In this document: in pieces, positions 34,491 to 43,947 of the stretch
Numbering within the stretch: the stretch's first letter is position 1
Layout: every line of letters begins with the position of its first letter
Assembly (NCBI GenBank): GCA_963705885.1
Contig: OY970120.1
Coordinates: 248,001 to 312,000, forward strand
From: MFD01275-c22 sp963705885
Lineage (GTDB): Bacteria; Actinomycetota; Actinomycetes; JACCUZ01
Reading direction: 5' to 3'
Length of the DNA stretch: 64,000 nt
Notes under the pieces: generated by a model
Seen by the model: only the letters and a program-made list of their open reading frames with translations
The model's database searches: none
What the model was told of the DNA's origin: nothing
Position numbers and translations under genes: made by a program

Positions 34491-35174
34491 CTACAGCCGG
34501 CTGGACAGCAGGTCGACGGTGCGACGCCAGGAGTGCTCGCTGTGCGCCGGGTCGTGCACCTCGGGGCGCTGGTCGTTGAAGAAGGCGTGCTTCGAGCCGG
34601 GGTAGTCGTAGACCTCGACGTCGCCGCCCGCCGCCTGGATGCCCTGCACCGCCGCCTGGACGCCCTCGGCGCGCGAGGTGCCGTCCTCCTCGGAGGCGTG
34701 GATCATCGCGGACTTGCCGGTGTAGGAGCCCCAGGACGGCGACATCTTCTCCCACGGGATGGCGGGGTAGAACCCGACGGCGACCTTCACCTCGTCGGCG
34801 AGCGCGCCCGCCCACAGCGCGAGCGAGCCACCCATGCAGAACCCGACGACACCCACCCCGCTGCCGCTCACGTCGTCGCGCCCCGACAGGTACTGTGCCG
34901 CGCCCTGGATGTCCCTGGCCGCACGGTCCATCGCGAGGCCCATGAGCAGGCGCTGCGCCTCGTCGGGCTCGGCGGTCTTCGCCCCGTGGAAGAAGTCCGG
35001 GGCCAGCGCCACGAACCCCGCGGCGGCGAACCGGTCGGCCACGTCCTTGACGTGGTCCACGAGGCCCCACCACTCCTGGACGACGATCACGCCGGGCCCG
35101 CCGCCTGACTCGGGCGCGGCGACGTAGCCGTCGCAGGTGTCGCCGTTGCTGGGGAAGCTGACCATCTCGCCCAC
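34491..35174 (-). CDS. Dienelactone hydrolase family protein
   Basis: 227 residues of the alpha/beta-hydrolase fold. The nucleophile is the Cys in GVVGFCMGGSLAL, replacing Ser as usual for this family; the acid and His lie in the C-terminal segment (YDYPGSKHAFFND). The family cleaves dienelactones in chloroaromatic degradation, but single copies outside such clusters have unknown substrates. GTG 35174 is chosen with AGGAGG 8 nt upstream. An ATG at 35165 is the alternative. Upstream of udg and probably co-transcribed with it. Confidence 0.8.
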   Translation of the reverse strand: MGEMVSFPSNGDTCDGYVAAPESGGGPGVIVVQEWWGLVDHVKDVADRFAAAGFVALAPDFFHGAKTAEPDEAQRLLMGLAMDRAARDIQGAAQYLSGRDDVSGSGVGVVGFCMGGSLALWAGALADEVKVAVGFYPAIPWEKMSPSWGSYTGKSAMIHASEEDGTSRAEGVQAAVQGIQAAGGDVEVYDYPGSKHAFFNDQRPEVHDPAHSEHSWRRTVDLLSSRL

Positions 35175-35280
35175 GAGCGGGACCTCCTCGACCTCCGGCC
35201 GGGCACCGCGGCACCCGGCACCTGCTCCTGGCCCGACCCTTGCACGCCCGGCCGGCACGTGATCGAGAGGGGTCCGCGGC

Positions 35281-35934
35281 TCAGCCGGCCGCGCCTGCCG
35301 GGAGCCCGAAGAACGGACGGCAGGGCTCGAAGCCCTCGACGTCGACCGCGTCGCCCGCGGGGGCTGCCAGCCACTGCTCCCTCGTCAGCCGCAGGTGGAC
35401 CAGGGTGTCGACGCCACCGTCGCGGGCGAGCAGCGACTCGCCGTTGGGCCGGTAGCCCACCGACCGCGAGACGCCGAGCGAGGCGGCGTTGTCGTGCCAC
35501 GCGGAGGTCACGGCGGCCAGCGCCTGCATCGGGCCGAACGCCAGCGCCAGCACGGCGCGGCGCATGGCCTTGCCGAGCCCTGCGCCCCGCGCCTCGGGCA
35601 CCAGCCACGAGGAGGTGTCCACCGTGCGCAGGGTGGGGAAGTCGTCGCCCTGCAGCTCCTGCAGCCCGACCAGGCGGTCACCGCGCCGCACCGTGAGGTG
35701 GAACCGCCAGGCCTGCGGGGTCCACGTGCCGTACGACCGCCAGTAGTCCTGGTGCACCACGACCCCGCGCTGGGTGCGCTCGTCGAGGCCGTACGTCGTC
35801 GCGCGCGGGTCCTGCTCCACGTCGTCGGGCAGCAGGCGCACCACCTCGTCCAGCTCTCGCTCGGTCAGCGGCGCCAGCACGAGGTCGCCGGTGGTGATGC
35901 GGAGGTCGAGCAGCGGCCAGTGCGGGTGGGTCAC
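35281..35934 (-). CDS. GNAT-family N-acetyltransferase
   Basis: 217 residues. The acetyl-CoA binding motif is SSWLVPEARGAGLGKAMRRAVL (RxxGxG), with the preceding beta-strand pattern (RLVGLQELQGDDF) and later YRPNGESLLAR typical of the RimJ/RimL-like branch. It transfers acetyl from acetyl-CoA to an amine; the acceptor is unknown. GTG 35934 overlaps the ppx stop (GTGA). Last gene of the eno-ftsB-DUF501-ppx line. Confidence 0.8.
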   Translation of the reverse strand: MTHPHWPLLDLRITTGDLVLAPLTERELDEVVRLLPDDVEQDPRATTYGLDERTQRGVVVHQDYWRSYGTWTPQAWRFHLTVRRGDRLVGLQELQGDDFPTLRTVDTSSWLVPEARGAGLGKAMRRAVLALAFGPMQALAAVTSAWHDNAASLGVSRSVGYRPNGESLLARDGGVDTLVHLRLTREQWLAAPAGDAVDVEGFEPCRPFFGLPAGAAG

Positions 35935-36861
35935 CCGCCCAGGATGGACCAGGCGATGCCGTCGAGGATGTCGTGCTCGCTGACGACCACCGAGTCGAGC
36001 CCGGCCCGCGCCACCACGACGGACAGGACGAGGGCGCCCGCCCCGATCACGTCGACCCGCCCGGGGTGCATGAAGGGCAGCGCGGCGCGCTCGTCGTGGC
36101 GTCATGCCCAGGAGCCGCTCGGCGACCCGGTGGACGTCGCCGGCAGCGATCCGGCTGTGGTGGATCGCGTCCCGGTCGTACGCCGGCAGGTCGAGCGCCA
36201 TGGCCGCGACGGTGGTGACCGAGCCGGCCAGGCCGACGAGGGTCCCGGCCCGGTCCAGCGGCACCGTCCCCGCGGCGACGGCCACGCCGGCCTCGATGTC
36301 GGCCCGCGCCGCCATGACCTGCGCGGGCGTCGGCGGGTCGTCGTGGAGGTGGCGTTCCGTCATGCGCACGCACCCGACGTCGACCGAGCGGGCGGCCTCG
36401 ACCGACGTACCGCCGAGGACGAGCTCGGTGGACCCTCCGCCGATGTCGACCACCAGGAACGGGCGCGCCAGGTCGGTCCCCGCGAGCTCGCGCGTGGCCC
36501 CCGCGAACGACAGGGCCGCCTCCTCGTCGCCCGTGACCACCTCGGGCTCGACGCCGAGGCGGTCGCGGACGCCGGCCACGAACTCCTCGCGGTTCTCGAC
36601 GTCGCGCGAGGCGGAGGTCGCGACGAACCGCACGCTCCCGGCGCCGGCGTCACGGACCACGGCGGCGTAGCGGTCGCACGCGGCGAAGGTGCGCTGCAGC
36701 GCCTCGGGTGCCAGCCGGCCGGTGCGGTCGACGCCCTCGCCGAGCCGGACGACCTCCATCCGCCGGTCGACGTCGGTGAGGCTTCCCGTCGCGGCGTCGA
36801 GGTCGGCGACGAGCAGCCGGATCGAGTTGGTGCCGCAGTCGACGGCCGCGACGCGGGTCAC
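35931..36861 (-). pseudogene. ppx: Exopolyphosphatase/guanosine pentaphosphatase, one frameshift
   Basis: Ppx/GppA family, ASKHA fold. The N-terminal 250 residues are normal: VDCGTNSIRLLVAD (phosphate 1), VATSASRDVENREEF, VVDIGGGSTELVLG and GLAGSVTTVAAM. At about 36107 the frame breaks; removing one C in GCCAC restores GMTHDERAALPFMHPGRVDVIGAG and the true end DGIAWSILGG. The total length is one base over a multiple of three. Since all else is conserved and the position is mid-gene, sequencing error is as likely as decay. GTG 36861 overlaps the DUF501 stop. Confidence 0.8.
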
Positions 36862-37382
36862 GTCGGGTCGCCGGCGACGCAGGAGCCGGTGCGCCACCAG
36901 TCGGGCAGCGCGCGCAGCGCCTCGTCGCCGAGCGGGTTCACGCCGGGCCCCTCGGCCAGGGAGTGCGCGACGAGCACGTGCAGGCACTTGACGCGGTCGG
37001 GCATGCCGCCGGCCGAGACCCCGGCGATCTGCGGCACCTCCTCGATGCGGTCGCGCACGGCGAGGTAGCGCTCGTGGGCGGTCCTGTAGGCACCGGCGAG
37101 CTCGGCGTCGCTCTCGAGCCGCGCAGTCATCTCGCGCATGGTGCCGCCGGCCTCGAGCGTCCCGACCGCCCCGGCGGCCTTCGGGCAGGTGAGGTAGAAG
37201 ACGGTGGGGAACGGGGTGCCGTCGGGCAGCAGCGGCGACGTCTCGACGACGTCGGGGGCGCCGCACGGGCAGCGGTGGGCGACCCGCCGCACGCCGCGGG
37301 GCTCCCGGCCCAGCTGCCGGGCGACGGCCGCGAGGTCGCGCTCGTCGGGAGCGGCGCCGGCTCCTCGGCTCGGGCTCGGCAC
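36858..37382 (-). CDS. DUF501 family protein
   Basis: 174 residues. The cysteine block CPCGAPDVVETSPLLPDGTPFPTVFYLTCPKA and the end CLHVLVAHSLAEGPGVNPLGDEALRAL identify the DUF501 family, found in actinobacteria and almost always between ftsB/divIC and ppx. Function unknown; a metal-binding role is suggested by the Cys residues. GTG 37382 lies 5 nt after the FtsB stop. Stop overlaps the ppx GTG. Confidence 0.9.
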   Translation of the reverse strand: MPSPSRGAGAAPDERDLAAVARQLGREPRGVRRVAHRCPCGAPDVVETSPLLPDGTPFPTVFYLTCPKAAGAVGTLEAGGTMREMTARLESDAELAGAYRTAHERYLAVRDRIEEVPQIAGVSAGGMPDRVKCLHVLVAHSLAEGPGVNPLGDEALRALPDWWRTGSCVAGDPT

Positions 37383-37387
37383 CCGGC

Positions 37388-37810
37388 TCAGCCCTTGCCC
37401 GCGGCCTCGACGCTGTGCCAGAGGTCGGCGAACCACGGGCTCCGGTCGGCCGTCTCGGGCTGCCGGGCCACCACGCCGTCCGGTGCGGGGGCCTCGTCGG
37501 CCTCCAGCACGACGAAGGAGGTCTCGCCGGGCATCACGTAGCGCAGCCGCTCGCGCGCCTGGGCCTCGACGTAGGCCGGGTCCTGCCAGCGGCGCTGCGC
37601 GCGGCGCAGCTCGGTGACGCGCTGCTCCTGCTCGGAGACGCGCGAGCGGTAGTCGGTGATCTCGCCGCGCTGGGCGAGGTACTCGCGCAGCGGGTAGGCC
37701 AGCGAGATGGCGAGCAGGCACACCACGAGCGCGAGCATGGCGGCGCGGCCGGTCAGGTTGGCACGCTGCCGCTTCCCGGTCTCGTCGCCCTCGGTGTCCG
37801 TGCGGGCCAT
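37388..37810 (-). CDS. ftsB: FtsB/DivIC septum-formation protein
   Basis: 140 residues. Bitopic division protein: cytoplasmic basic N-terminus (about 1-23), one membrane helix (AAMLALVVCLLAISLAY), an extracytoplasmic coiled coil (about 46-75, ITDYRSRVSEQEQRVTELRRAQ) and the conserved WQDPAYVEAQARERLRYVMPGE segment that ends the FtsB domain. It forms the FtsQLB-type complex that licenses septal peptidoglycan synthesis. Position between eno and DUF501 is the standard actinobacterial arrangement. Confidence 0.9.
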   Translation of the reverse strand: MARTDTEGDETGKRQRANLTGRAAMLALVVCLLAISLAYPLREYLAQRGEITDYRSRVSEQEQRVTELRRAQRRWQDPAYVEAQARERLRYVMPGETSFVVLEADEAPAPDGVVARQPETADRSPWFADLWHSVEAAGKG

Positions 37811-37828
37811 GGGGTCGCCGCGGCCCCC

Positions 37829-39109
37829 TCAGCCGCCGTGGCGCGGGAACGCGCCCCGGCCGGCGTAGCGCGCCGCGTCGTCGAGCTCTTCCTCGATGCG
37901 CAGCAGCTGGTTGTACTTCGCGACCCGCTCGGACCGCGCCGGCGCCCCCGTCTTGATCTGCCCGCAGTCGGTGGCGACGGCCAGGTCGGCGATCGTCGTG
38001 TCCTCGGTCTCGCCGGAGCGGTGGCTCATCATGCAGCGGTAGCCGTTGCGGTGGGCCATCGACACCGCGTCGAGGGTCTCGGTGAGCGTGCCGATCTGGT
38101 TGACCTTCACCAGCAGGGCGTTGGCCGTCGCCTCGCGGATGCCGCGCTCGAGGCGCTCGGGGTTGGTGACGAACAGGTCGTCGCCGACGAGCTGCACGCG
38201 GTCGCCGAGCTGGTCGGTGAGCGCCTTCCAGCCCGCCCAGTCGTCCTCGTCGAGCGGGTCCTCGATCGACACCAGGGGGTACGCGGACACGAGCTCGGCG
38301 TAGTAGGCGGCCATCTCGTCGGCCGTCCGCTTGGCCCCCTCGAAGGTGTAGACGCCGTCGGAGCAGAACTCGGTGGCCGCCACGTCGAGCGCCAGCGCGA
38401 TGTCGTCGCCGAGGGAGAACCCGGCCTTCTCGACGGCGACGGCGATGAGGTCCAGCGCGTCGCGGTTGCTCGGCAGGTCGGGGGCGAAGCCGCCCTCGTC
38501 GCCGAGGCCGGTCGCGAGCCCGCGCTCCTTGAGCACCGCCTTGAGCGCGTGGTAGACCTCCGCGCCCCACTGCAGCGACTCGCGGAAGGTCGGGGCGCCG
38601 ATCGGGGCGACCATGAACTCCTGCACGTCGACGCCGGTGTCGGCGTGGGCGCCGCCGTTGAGGATGTTCATCATCGGCACGGGCAGCAGGTGGGCGTTGG
38701 GCCCGCCGACGTAGCGGAACAGCGGCAGCTCGGCCGAGTCGGCGGCGGCGCGCGCCACCGCGAGCGAGACGCCGAGGAGCGCGTTGGCTCCGAGCCGGGA
38801 CTTCGTGGGCGTGCCGTCGAGGTCCAGCAGCGTCTGGTCGACCAGCCGCTGCTCGCTGGCCTCGAACCCGACCAGGGCGGGGCCGATCTCGTCGAGCACG
38901 CCGATGACGGCCTTCTCGACACCCTTGCCCGCGTAGCGCTTCGCGTCGCCGTCGCGCAGCTCGACGGCCTCGAACTGCCCGGTGCTGGCACCGCTCGGCA
39001 CGGCCGCCCGGGCGATCGTGCCGTCGTCGAGCGCGACCTCGACCTCGACGGTGGGGTTGCCGCGCGAGTCGAGGATCTCGCGGGCGCCGACGGCGTCGAT
39101 GCTCGCCAC
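37829..39109 (-). CDS. eno: Enolase
   Basis: 426 residues. Converts 2-phosphoglycerate to phosphoenolpyruvate in glycolysis; cytoplasmic Mg2+ enzyme. The start ASIDAVGAREILDSRGNPTVEV, SGASTGQFEAVELRDG, the Mg ligands in IALDVAATEF and SIEDPLDEDDW, the LVGDDLFVTNP block with catalytic Lys in LLVKVNQIGTLTE, and MMSHRSGETED are all intact. GTG 39109 has AAGGAG 7 nt upstream. A TAGCCT hexamer in the upstream region (minus strand) could be the -10 element. Confidence 0.97.
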   Translation of the reverse strand: MASIDAVGAREILDSRGNPTVEVEVALDDGTIARAAVPSGASTGQFEAVELRDGDAKRYAGKGVEKAVIGVLDEIGPALVGFEASEQRLVDQTLLDLDGTPTKSRLGANALLGVSLAVARAAADSAELPLFRYVGGPNAHLLPVPMMNILNGGAHADTGVDVQEFMVAPIGAPTFRESLQWGAEVYHALKAVLKERGLATGLGDEGGFAPDLPSNRDALDLIAVAVEKAGFSLGDDIALALDVAATEFCSDGVYTFEGAKRTADEMAAYYAELVSAYPLVSIEDPLDEDDWAGWKALTDQLGDRVQLVGDDLFVTNPERLERGIREATANALLVKVNQIGTLTETLDAVSMAHRNGYRCMMSHRSGETEDTTIADLAVATDCGQIKTGAPARSERVAKYNQLLRIEEELDDAARYAGRGAFPRHGG

Positions 39110-39191
39110 GGTGGTGCTCCTTCGGGCGGAGGGCAGGGCGTCGCCAGGCTACCGGCGGACGGCACCCGGCCGCGCGACCGCCTCGCCCGGC

Positions 39192-39755
39192 TCAGCAGTC
39201 CCGCTGCAGGACCAGCGCCTTGACGATCGCCCCGTGCTCGTAGACCCAGCGGAACAGGAGCTCGCCGAGCGGCTCGCGCACCGCGACGACGTCCACCCTC
39301 CCGTCGAAGCAGCGGCCCTGCCGCAGCCGGATGCGCGTCACCTGCGTCGTGCCCGAGACGATGAGCAGGCTGTCCCAGCCCCGGCGTTCCGCGAGCCGCG
39401 CGACGTACTCCGCCTCGCCCTGGGTCGTCGCGGGGTCGGGCGTGAAGCACAGCTGGGTCACCGTCGGGCGCTCCGGCTCGCAGGCACGCGTGTCCGCGAT
39501 CGACACGACGACGAACGGGGCGATGCCCTGGTCGGCGAGCTGCCACGCCCGGGTGATGCGGTCACCGGGCCCGGCGTAGACGACGATCGCGTCGACCGGG
39601 CGTGGCTCGTCGACGGCGGGCACGACGAGCACGCGCAGGTCGACGACGAGCAGCACGAGGAAGACGACGAGCGCGACCCAGAACCAGCGACGTCGCCGAG
39701 CCTTCGGTCGTACGGGCGACGGGCTCGCGACTGACGCCGTCTGCCGGTCAGCCAC
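39192..39755 (-). CDS. DUF218 (YdcF/SanA-like) membrane protein
   Basis: 187 residues. A basic N-terminus and one membrane helix (FWVALVVFLVLLVVDLRVLVV) anchor an extracytoplasmic DUF218 domain beginning VDAIVVYAGPGDRITRAWQLADQGIAPFVVVS with the later ATTQGEAEYVARLAERRGW. E. coli relatives (ElyC, SanA, YdcF) affect envelope integrity; the activity is unclear. Its start overlaps the DUF885 stop by 8 nt, so they form one unit. Confidence 0.8.
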   Translation of the reverse strand: MADRQTASVASPSPVRPKARRRRWFWVALVVFLVLLVVDLRVLVVPAVDEPRPVDAIVVYAGPGDRITRAWQLADQGIAPFVVVSIADTRACEPERPTVTQLCFTPDPATTQGEAEYVARLAERRGWDSLLIVSGTTQVTRIRLRQGRCFDGRVDVVAVREPLGELLFRWVYEHGAIVKALVLQRDC

Positions 39756-41415
39756 CGCGGCGCGTCCGCGCGGGAGGAAGGCCGAGCAGCGTCCGCAGGT
39801 GCCGCGGCGGCGGTGACCCGTGGGCGAGCATCGCGTCGTGCCGCTCGCGGACCGAGGCGCCGGGGTCGGCCGCCCCGAGGTCCCGCGCGACGTCGCGCAC
39901 CTCGACGTAGCCGACGTAGTAGGTCGACAGCTGGGCGCTGGTCAGCAGGGCCCGCCGCCACTTGCCCGCCGCCTCGCCCTCCTCCTGGTGGCCGCGTTCC
40001 ATCATCAGCCGCATCGCCTCCGGCTCGGTCATGCCGCGGGCGTGGACCCGCGCGTCGAGGATCGCGTTGATGGTCATGCGCAGCTGCATCTTGAGCTGCT
40101 GCATGCGCAGCTGGTCGGCGAGCCCGTCGTCGCCGCGGTAGCCCGCGTCGACCATCAGCTCCTCGGCGTAGACGGCCCAGCCCTCGACGAAGGGGCCGCT
40201 GAGGAACGCCTTGCGCACAGCCGGCGAGGAGTCCACCGGGTCGTAGCGGGCGGAGTGCGCGAGCTGCAGGACGTGGCCGGGCACGGCCTCGTGGACGGTG
40301 AGGTTGTGCAGCATGTGCGCGTTGTACTCGCGGAAGAAGGAGCGAACCCGCTCGTCTGGCCAGTCCTCCGGCGTCGGCGAGACCGCGAAGTACGTCGGGA
40401 GGCGCGACGTCTCCAGCGGCCCGGGCGGGTCGCAGTAGGCGACCGCGACGCCGCGGTGGATCTCGGGCATCACGATGACCTCGACCGGGTCGTCGTGGAC
40501 CGTCACGAGGTCGTGCTCCCTGGCGAAGGCCGTCGCCTGCGCCATCGCCTCCTCGCAGAGCCCGACGACGGTCGCGTCGTCGACGTGTCCCTCGTCGGCG
40601 AGCCGGTCGAGCACGCGCCGCACCCTGCCCTCGACCGGGCCGTCGTCGAGGCGCGCCGCGGTCTCGGCGATCTGCTCCTCGACGTGCACCAGGTCGGCCT
40701 CGGCCCGGGCCAGCACGTCGTCGGCGTCGCTGGCCGTGTCGAGGGTGAGGCTCAGCTTGCGACCGAAGACCGCCGCTCCCAGCCGGGGGTCACGGCGTGA
40801 GGAGTCGAGAGCCCCGCGCAGCCAGTCGAGGTGCTCGTCGATGGCCACGACGGCGCCGTCGCGCACCGGCTCGACCTCGCCGCGCAGCGCGGGCTCGTCG
40901 CCGAGCGACCGCTCGAGCTCGGTCGCCAGCATCGTCCGGGTGCCGGTGAACTGGCCGATGGCCGTCTCGACGTGGACCCGGGGCATGCCGTCCAGCGAGC
41001 GCCGCGACGTCTCCAGAACCGCCGGAACCTGGGCGAGCCGCCCGGCGACGGAGCGCAGACGGTCGCCCAAGGGGGCGAAGTCGCGGGCGAGCAGGGTGTA
41101 GACACCGGTGCCGGGGTTGGCGGCGAGCGGGTCCCACTCGAGCTCGCGCAGCTCCTCGAGCTCGAAGCGGCGCAGCTCGAGCTGCGTCGTGAGCAGCTCG
41201 GCGTCGACGCGCTCGGCCGGGCCGAGCGACGACCGGTCGACGGCGCGCAGGTCCCCCAGCCGGCGACCGACCCAGCGCGCCTCGTCGTCGAGAGCCCCGT
41301 CGCTGCTGTCCGTGAGCCGGTCGTCGAAGCGATGGTCGCCCAGGGCCGTGGCGGCCTCGGGGTGACGCTCGAGCAGCTCGTCGAGGACGGCACCGGCCAG
41401 CTGCGCGAAGGTCAT
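39748..41415 (-). CDS. DUF885 family metallopeptidase-like protein
   Basis: 555 residues, cytoplasmic (no signal peptide). The zinc motif is HEAVPGH (HExxxxH variant HEAxPGH) near residue 355, with a downstream Glu helix (FVEGWAVYAEELM) and YYVGYVEVRD near the C-terminus. DUF885 proteins are M32/M3-like helical peptidases of unknown substrate. ATG 41415 follows TAGCCT by 6 nt, a leaderless start. The DUF218 gene follows in overlap. Confidence 0.85.
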   Translation of the reverse strand: MTFAQLAGAVLDELLERHPEAATALGDHRFDDRLTDSSDGALDDEARWVGRRLGDLRAVDRSSLGPAERVDAELLTTQLELRRFELEELRELEWDPLAANPGTGVYTLLARDFAPLGDRLRSVAGRLAQVPAVLETSRRSLDGMPRVHVETAIGQFTGTRTMLATELERSLGDEPALRGEVEPVRDGAVVAIDEHLDWLRGALDSSRRDPRLGAAVFGRKLSLTLDTASDADDVLARAEADLVHVEEQIAETAARLDDGPVEGRVRRVLDRLADEGHVDDATVVGLCEEAMAQATAFAREHDLVTVHDDPVEVIVMPEIHRGVAVAYCDPPGPLETSRLPTYFAVSPTPEDWPDERVRSFFREYNAHMLHNLTVHEAVPGHVLQLAHSARYDPVDSSPAVRKAFLSGPFVEGWAVYAEELMVDAGYRGDDGLADQLRMQQLKMQLRMTINAILDARVHARGMTEPEAMRLMMERGHQEEGEAAGKWRRALLTSAQLSTYYVGYVEVRDVARDLGAADPGASVRERHDAMLAHGSPPPRHLRTLLGLPPARTRRGG

Positions 41416-41421
41416 CTGGCG

Positions 41422-41427
41422 AGGCTA
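41422..41427 (-). promoter_or_regulatory. -10 element TAGCCT for the leaderless DUF885 gene
   Basis: On the minus strand TAGCCT is followed by CGCCAG and the ATG at 41415, i.e. 6 nt spacing and no Shine-Dalgarno site. Confidence 0.45.
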
Positions 41428-41435
41428 CCGACGGT

Positions 41436-42839
41436 TCACAGGACGACGGCGAGGGCGATCGCGGGCGCGATGAAGGCCAGGAACGGCAGGATCGCGGCCG
41501 AGGCCACCTGGCCCTCCAGGAACCGCGGGGGCACCTCCAGGCCGAGGCGCAGCTGGGCCACCGTCGCGACCGCCTCGTCGACCGTGGGCGCGTGGGCGCC
41601 GGCGTCGGCAGCCTCGATGTCGTCGAGAGGCAGGTCGTCGTCCTCGTCGTCGGTGTCGTAGTCGTCGTAGTCGTCGACGGCTGCCGCACCCGTCCGGCAG
41701 CGGGGGCAGCGCGGGCGGCGGTGCGCAGCGCCAGCTGCTCCCAGACCCGCACGTCCCGCAGCCGCCGGGCGCCGGCGCGAGGCCGCGCGGTGCGGGAACA
41801 GCAGGTACGGCGGCGTGGTGGCCCGCCAGACCCAGATCGACCCGATCAGTCCGAGCAGGACGATGGCGACCAGGCCCGCGACCCGCCGGTCGTGGCGCGC
41901 GCGGCCTCGACCCAGTCCGGGGAGAAGAGCTGACGGGTGAGGAGCACGAGCGGCAGGAGGCTCAGCAGGCACGCCCGGGCGGTCCGCGCCTCCCACAGCG
42001 ACTCGGCGCTGACGTCGTGGCCGGGGGCCGCAGGGCCAGCAGGCGGTCGCGGGTCGACGCGACGCGCACGGTGCGCTCGAGCGCGTCCACGGTGAGCCAC
42101 ACGAGGGGGGCGTCGTCGGGGTTCGGCATCGGGTCCGGCACCACCTGCGGCCGTACGTCGACGCGAGGCTCGTCCGCACCTCGACCTGCGGGCTCGGTCC
42201 GGACGGACACCTCCGGCACCGACACCGCGAGGCTCGCGCTCCCGGAGCGGGCGGCCGACACCACGGCGGGCGCGGCAGGTCGCGACGGCTCCGGGACCGT
42301 GATCTGCGCCGGCGCCTCCGCCGGGGCCCGCGGCGGGGAGCTCGACCGCCGGGTCCTCGTCGCCGGGTCGCGCGCCGTGCCGCCCTCGGGACGGCCCGCG
42401 ACCTTGGCCTCGACCTCGCGGACGACGGCGAACGGGAAGGCCTCCCGGCGACCGTTCTCGCGCCAGGCGACGTCCCGGGACGCGGCGGTCCACGCGACTG
42501 CGCCGGCCCCGGGTCGGCCGCGCCGGCGGGCTGACCGGCCTCGGCCACGGCCTCGGTGTGGATCCGGCGCCGGACCTCGTCCAGGTGCGGCGTCCGGAGC
42601 ACCGGCCCGGGGTCGCTCGACGCCGGCCTCCACCACGGGGCGACGGCACGCCGGTCGCCGGGCCCGCCACGTCGTCGGGAACGCTCGCTGAGGACGATCA
42701 GGACGACCAGGCCGGCGATGCCCAGCACGAGAGCCGCGAGCAGCACGGGAAGCCCGGCGGACGCGCCGGAGTCCCCCGCCGACCGAAGGCCGGCGAGGAC
42801 CGGCTGCCACACAACATCCGTGGCCTGGCTCGCGCCCAC
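41436..42839 (-). pseudogene. Membrane protein gene with several frameshifts
   Basis: Fragments in changing frames read as one protein: an N-terminal helix (ASAGLPVLLAALVLGIAGLVVLIVLSE) and cytoplasmic region (LDEVRRRIHTEAVAEAG), then EAFPFAVVREVEAKV and WLTVDALERTVRVAS, two more hydrophobic pieces (RACLLSLLPLVLLTRQ and VAGLVAIVLLGLIGSIWVWR), an acidic run (VDDYDDYDTDDEDDD) and a last helix (ASAAILPFLAFIAPAIALAVVL). At least five indels are needed. No family was recognised. It lies between DUF885 and mazG. Confidence 0.5.
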
Positions 42840-42945
42840 TACGCCGCCCCCACCACTGCTCGGAATAGGTCTCAAATGTACGTCCGATCCCGCGAGCCGG
42901 AGGCGGGTCGCCGGATTTCGGTCCGCAGCCCGTCTCCCGCCCGTC

Positions 42946-43923
42946 TCAGGAGGAGCGGGCTGCGGCCTCCGCGGCGCGGACACGCTCGGCGAACCGGCGG
43001 GCGGCGCTGCGCAGCTCGGTCTCGGCGTCCAGGCCCGCCCGTCGGGCCTCGGCGACGACACGCAGGAGCCTCGACCCGAGGTCGTCCTCGTCGGCGGGCG
43101 CCACCTCGACCCCGTGCGACTCGGCGCGGTGCATCAGCTTGGCCGCCAGGGACAGCGCCGGCAGCGCCATCGGCACCCCGTCTACCGCCGACTCCCGGCC
43201 CTTCTCGGCCGCCTTGCGCGTGTGCCAGCTCGCCTCGACCTCCGCCGGGGACCGCGCCTGCGCGCCGCTGCCGAACACGTGCGGGTGACGGCGCACCAGC
43301 TTGTCCACGATGTCCCCGGCGACGTCGTCGACCGACCACGGGTCCTCCGCGTCCTCGGTCGCCATGCGGGCGTGGAACACGACCTGCAGGAGCAGGTCGC
43401 CGAGCTCCTCGCGGAGGTGGGCGCGGTCGCCGGTCTCGATGGCCTCGAGCACCTCGTAGGTCTCCTCGAGGAGGTAGGTCGTGAGCGACCGGTGCGTCTG
43501 CTCGGCGTCCCACGGGCAGCCGCCGGGCGAGCGCAGGCGGTCCATGGTCGCGACGAGGTCCAGCACTCGCGCACCGGGAAGGTCGTAGGAGCCGGGCAGC
43601 ATCTCCAGCTCCGGCGCGGAGCCGCCCTCGGCGAGCTCGCCGAGGGCCCGGCCGAGACTTTCGTCACCGGTCGGCCCGACCAGCCACACGGCGGTGCCGT
43701 GCCGCTGCGCGGCAGCGACCAGAGCGTGGGCGAGCGCCCGGGCGTCCGCGTCCTCCTCCGTGCGTACGTCGATGCCCTCGGCCAGCAGGTAGGGCACCAG
43801 CGGGTGCCCGTCCGCGCAGCGCACCGCGCCCGCTTCCCGCAGCGCCGACCAGGCCGGACCTGACAGCAGCCCGGGCGCCACCCGGGGCGAGGTGGACAGC
43901 AGGACGAGCCGGCCCGGCGTCAC
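42946..43923 (-). CDS. mazG: Nucleoside triphosphate pyrophosphohydrolase
   Basis: 325 residues. An N-terminal tetrapyrrole-methylase-like remnant (about 1-100) precedes the MazG all-alpha NTP-PPase domain: CPWDAEQTHRSLTTYLLEETYEVLEAI and HLREELGDLLLQVVFHARMA (EExxE...ExxD metal-binding helices), with SVDDVAGDIVDKLVRRHPHVFG. It hydrolyses non-canonical NTPs to NMP and pyrophosphate. Downstream of the SurA-like gene in the usual mfd-surA-mazG order. No clear reason to doubt the start (ATG 43923). Confidence 0.9.
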   Translation of the reverse strand: MTPGRLVLLSTSPRVAPGLLSGPAWSALREAGAVRCADGHPLVPYLLAEGIDVRTEEDADARALAHALVAAAQRHGTAVWLVGPTGDESLGRALGELAEGGSAPELEMLPGSYDLPGARVLDLVATMDRLRSPGGCPWDAEQTHRSLTTYLLEETYEVLEAIETGDRAHLREELGDLLLQVVFHARMATEDAEDPWSVDDVAGDIVDKLVRRHPHVFGSGAQARSPAEVEASWHTRKAAEKGRESAVDGVPMALPALSLAAKLMHRAESHGVEVAPADEDDLGSRLLRVVAEARRAGLDAETELRSAARRFAERVRAAEAAARSS

Positions 43924-43947
43924 GCCGACCGCCGCCGCTCGATCAGC

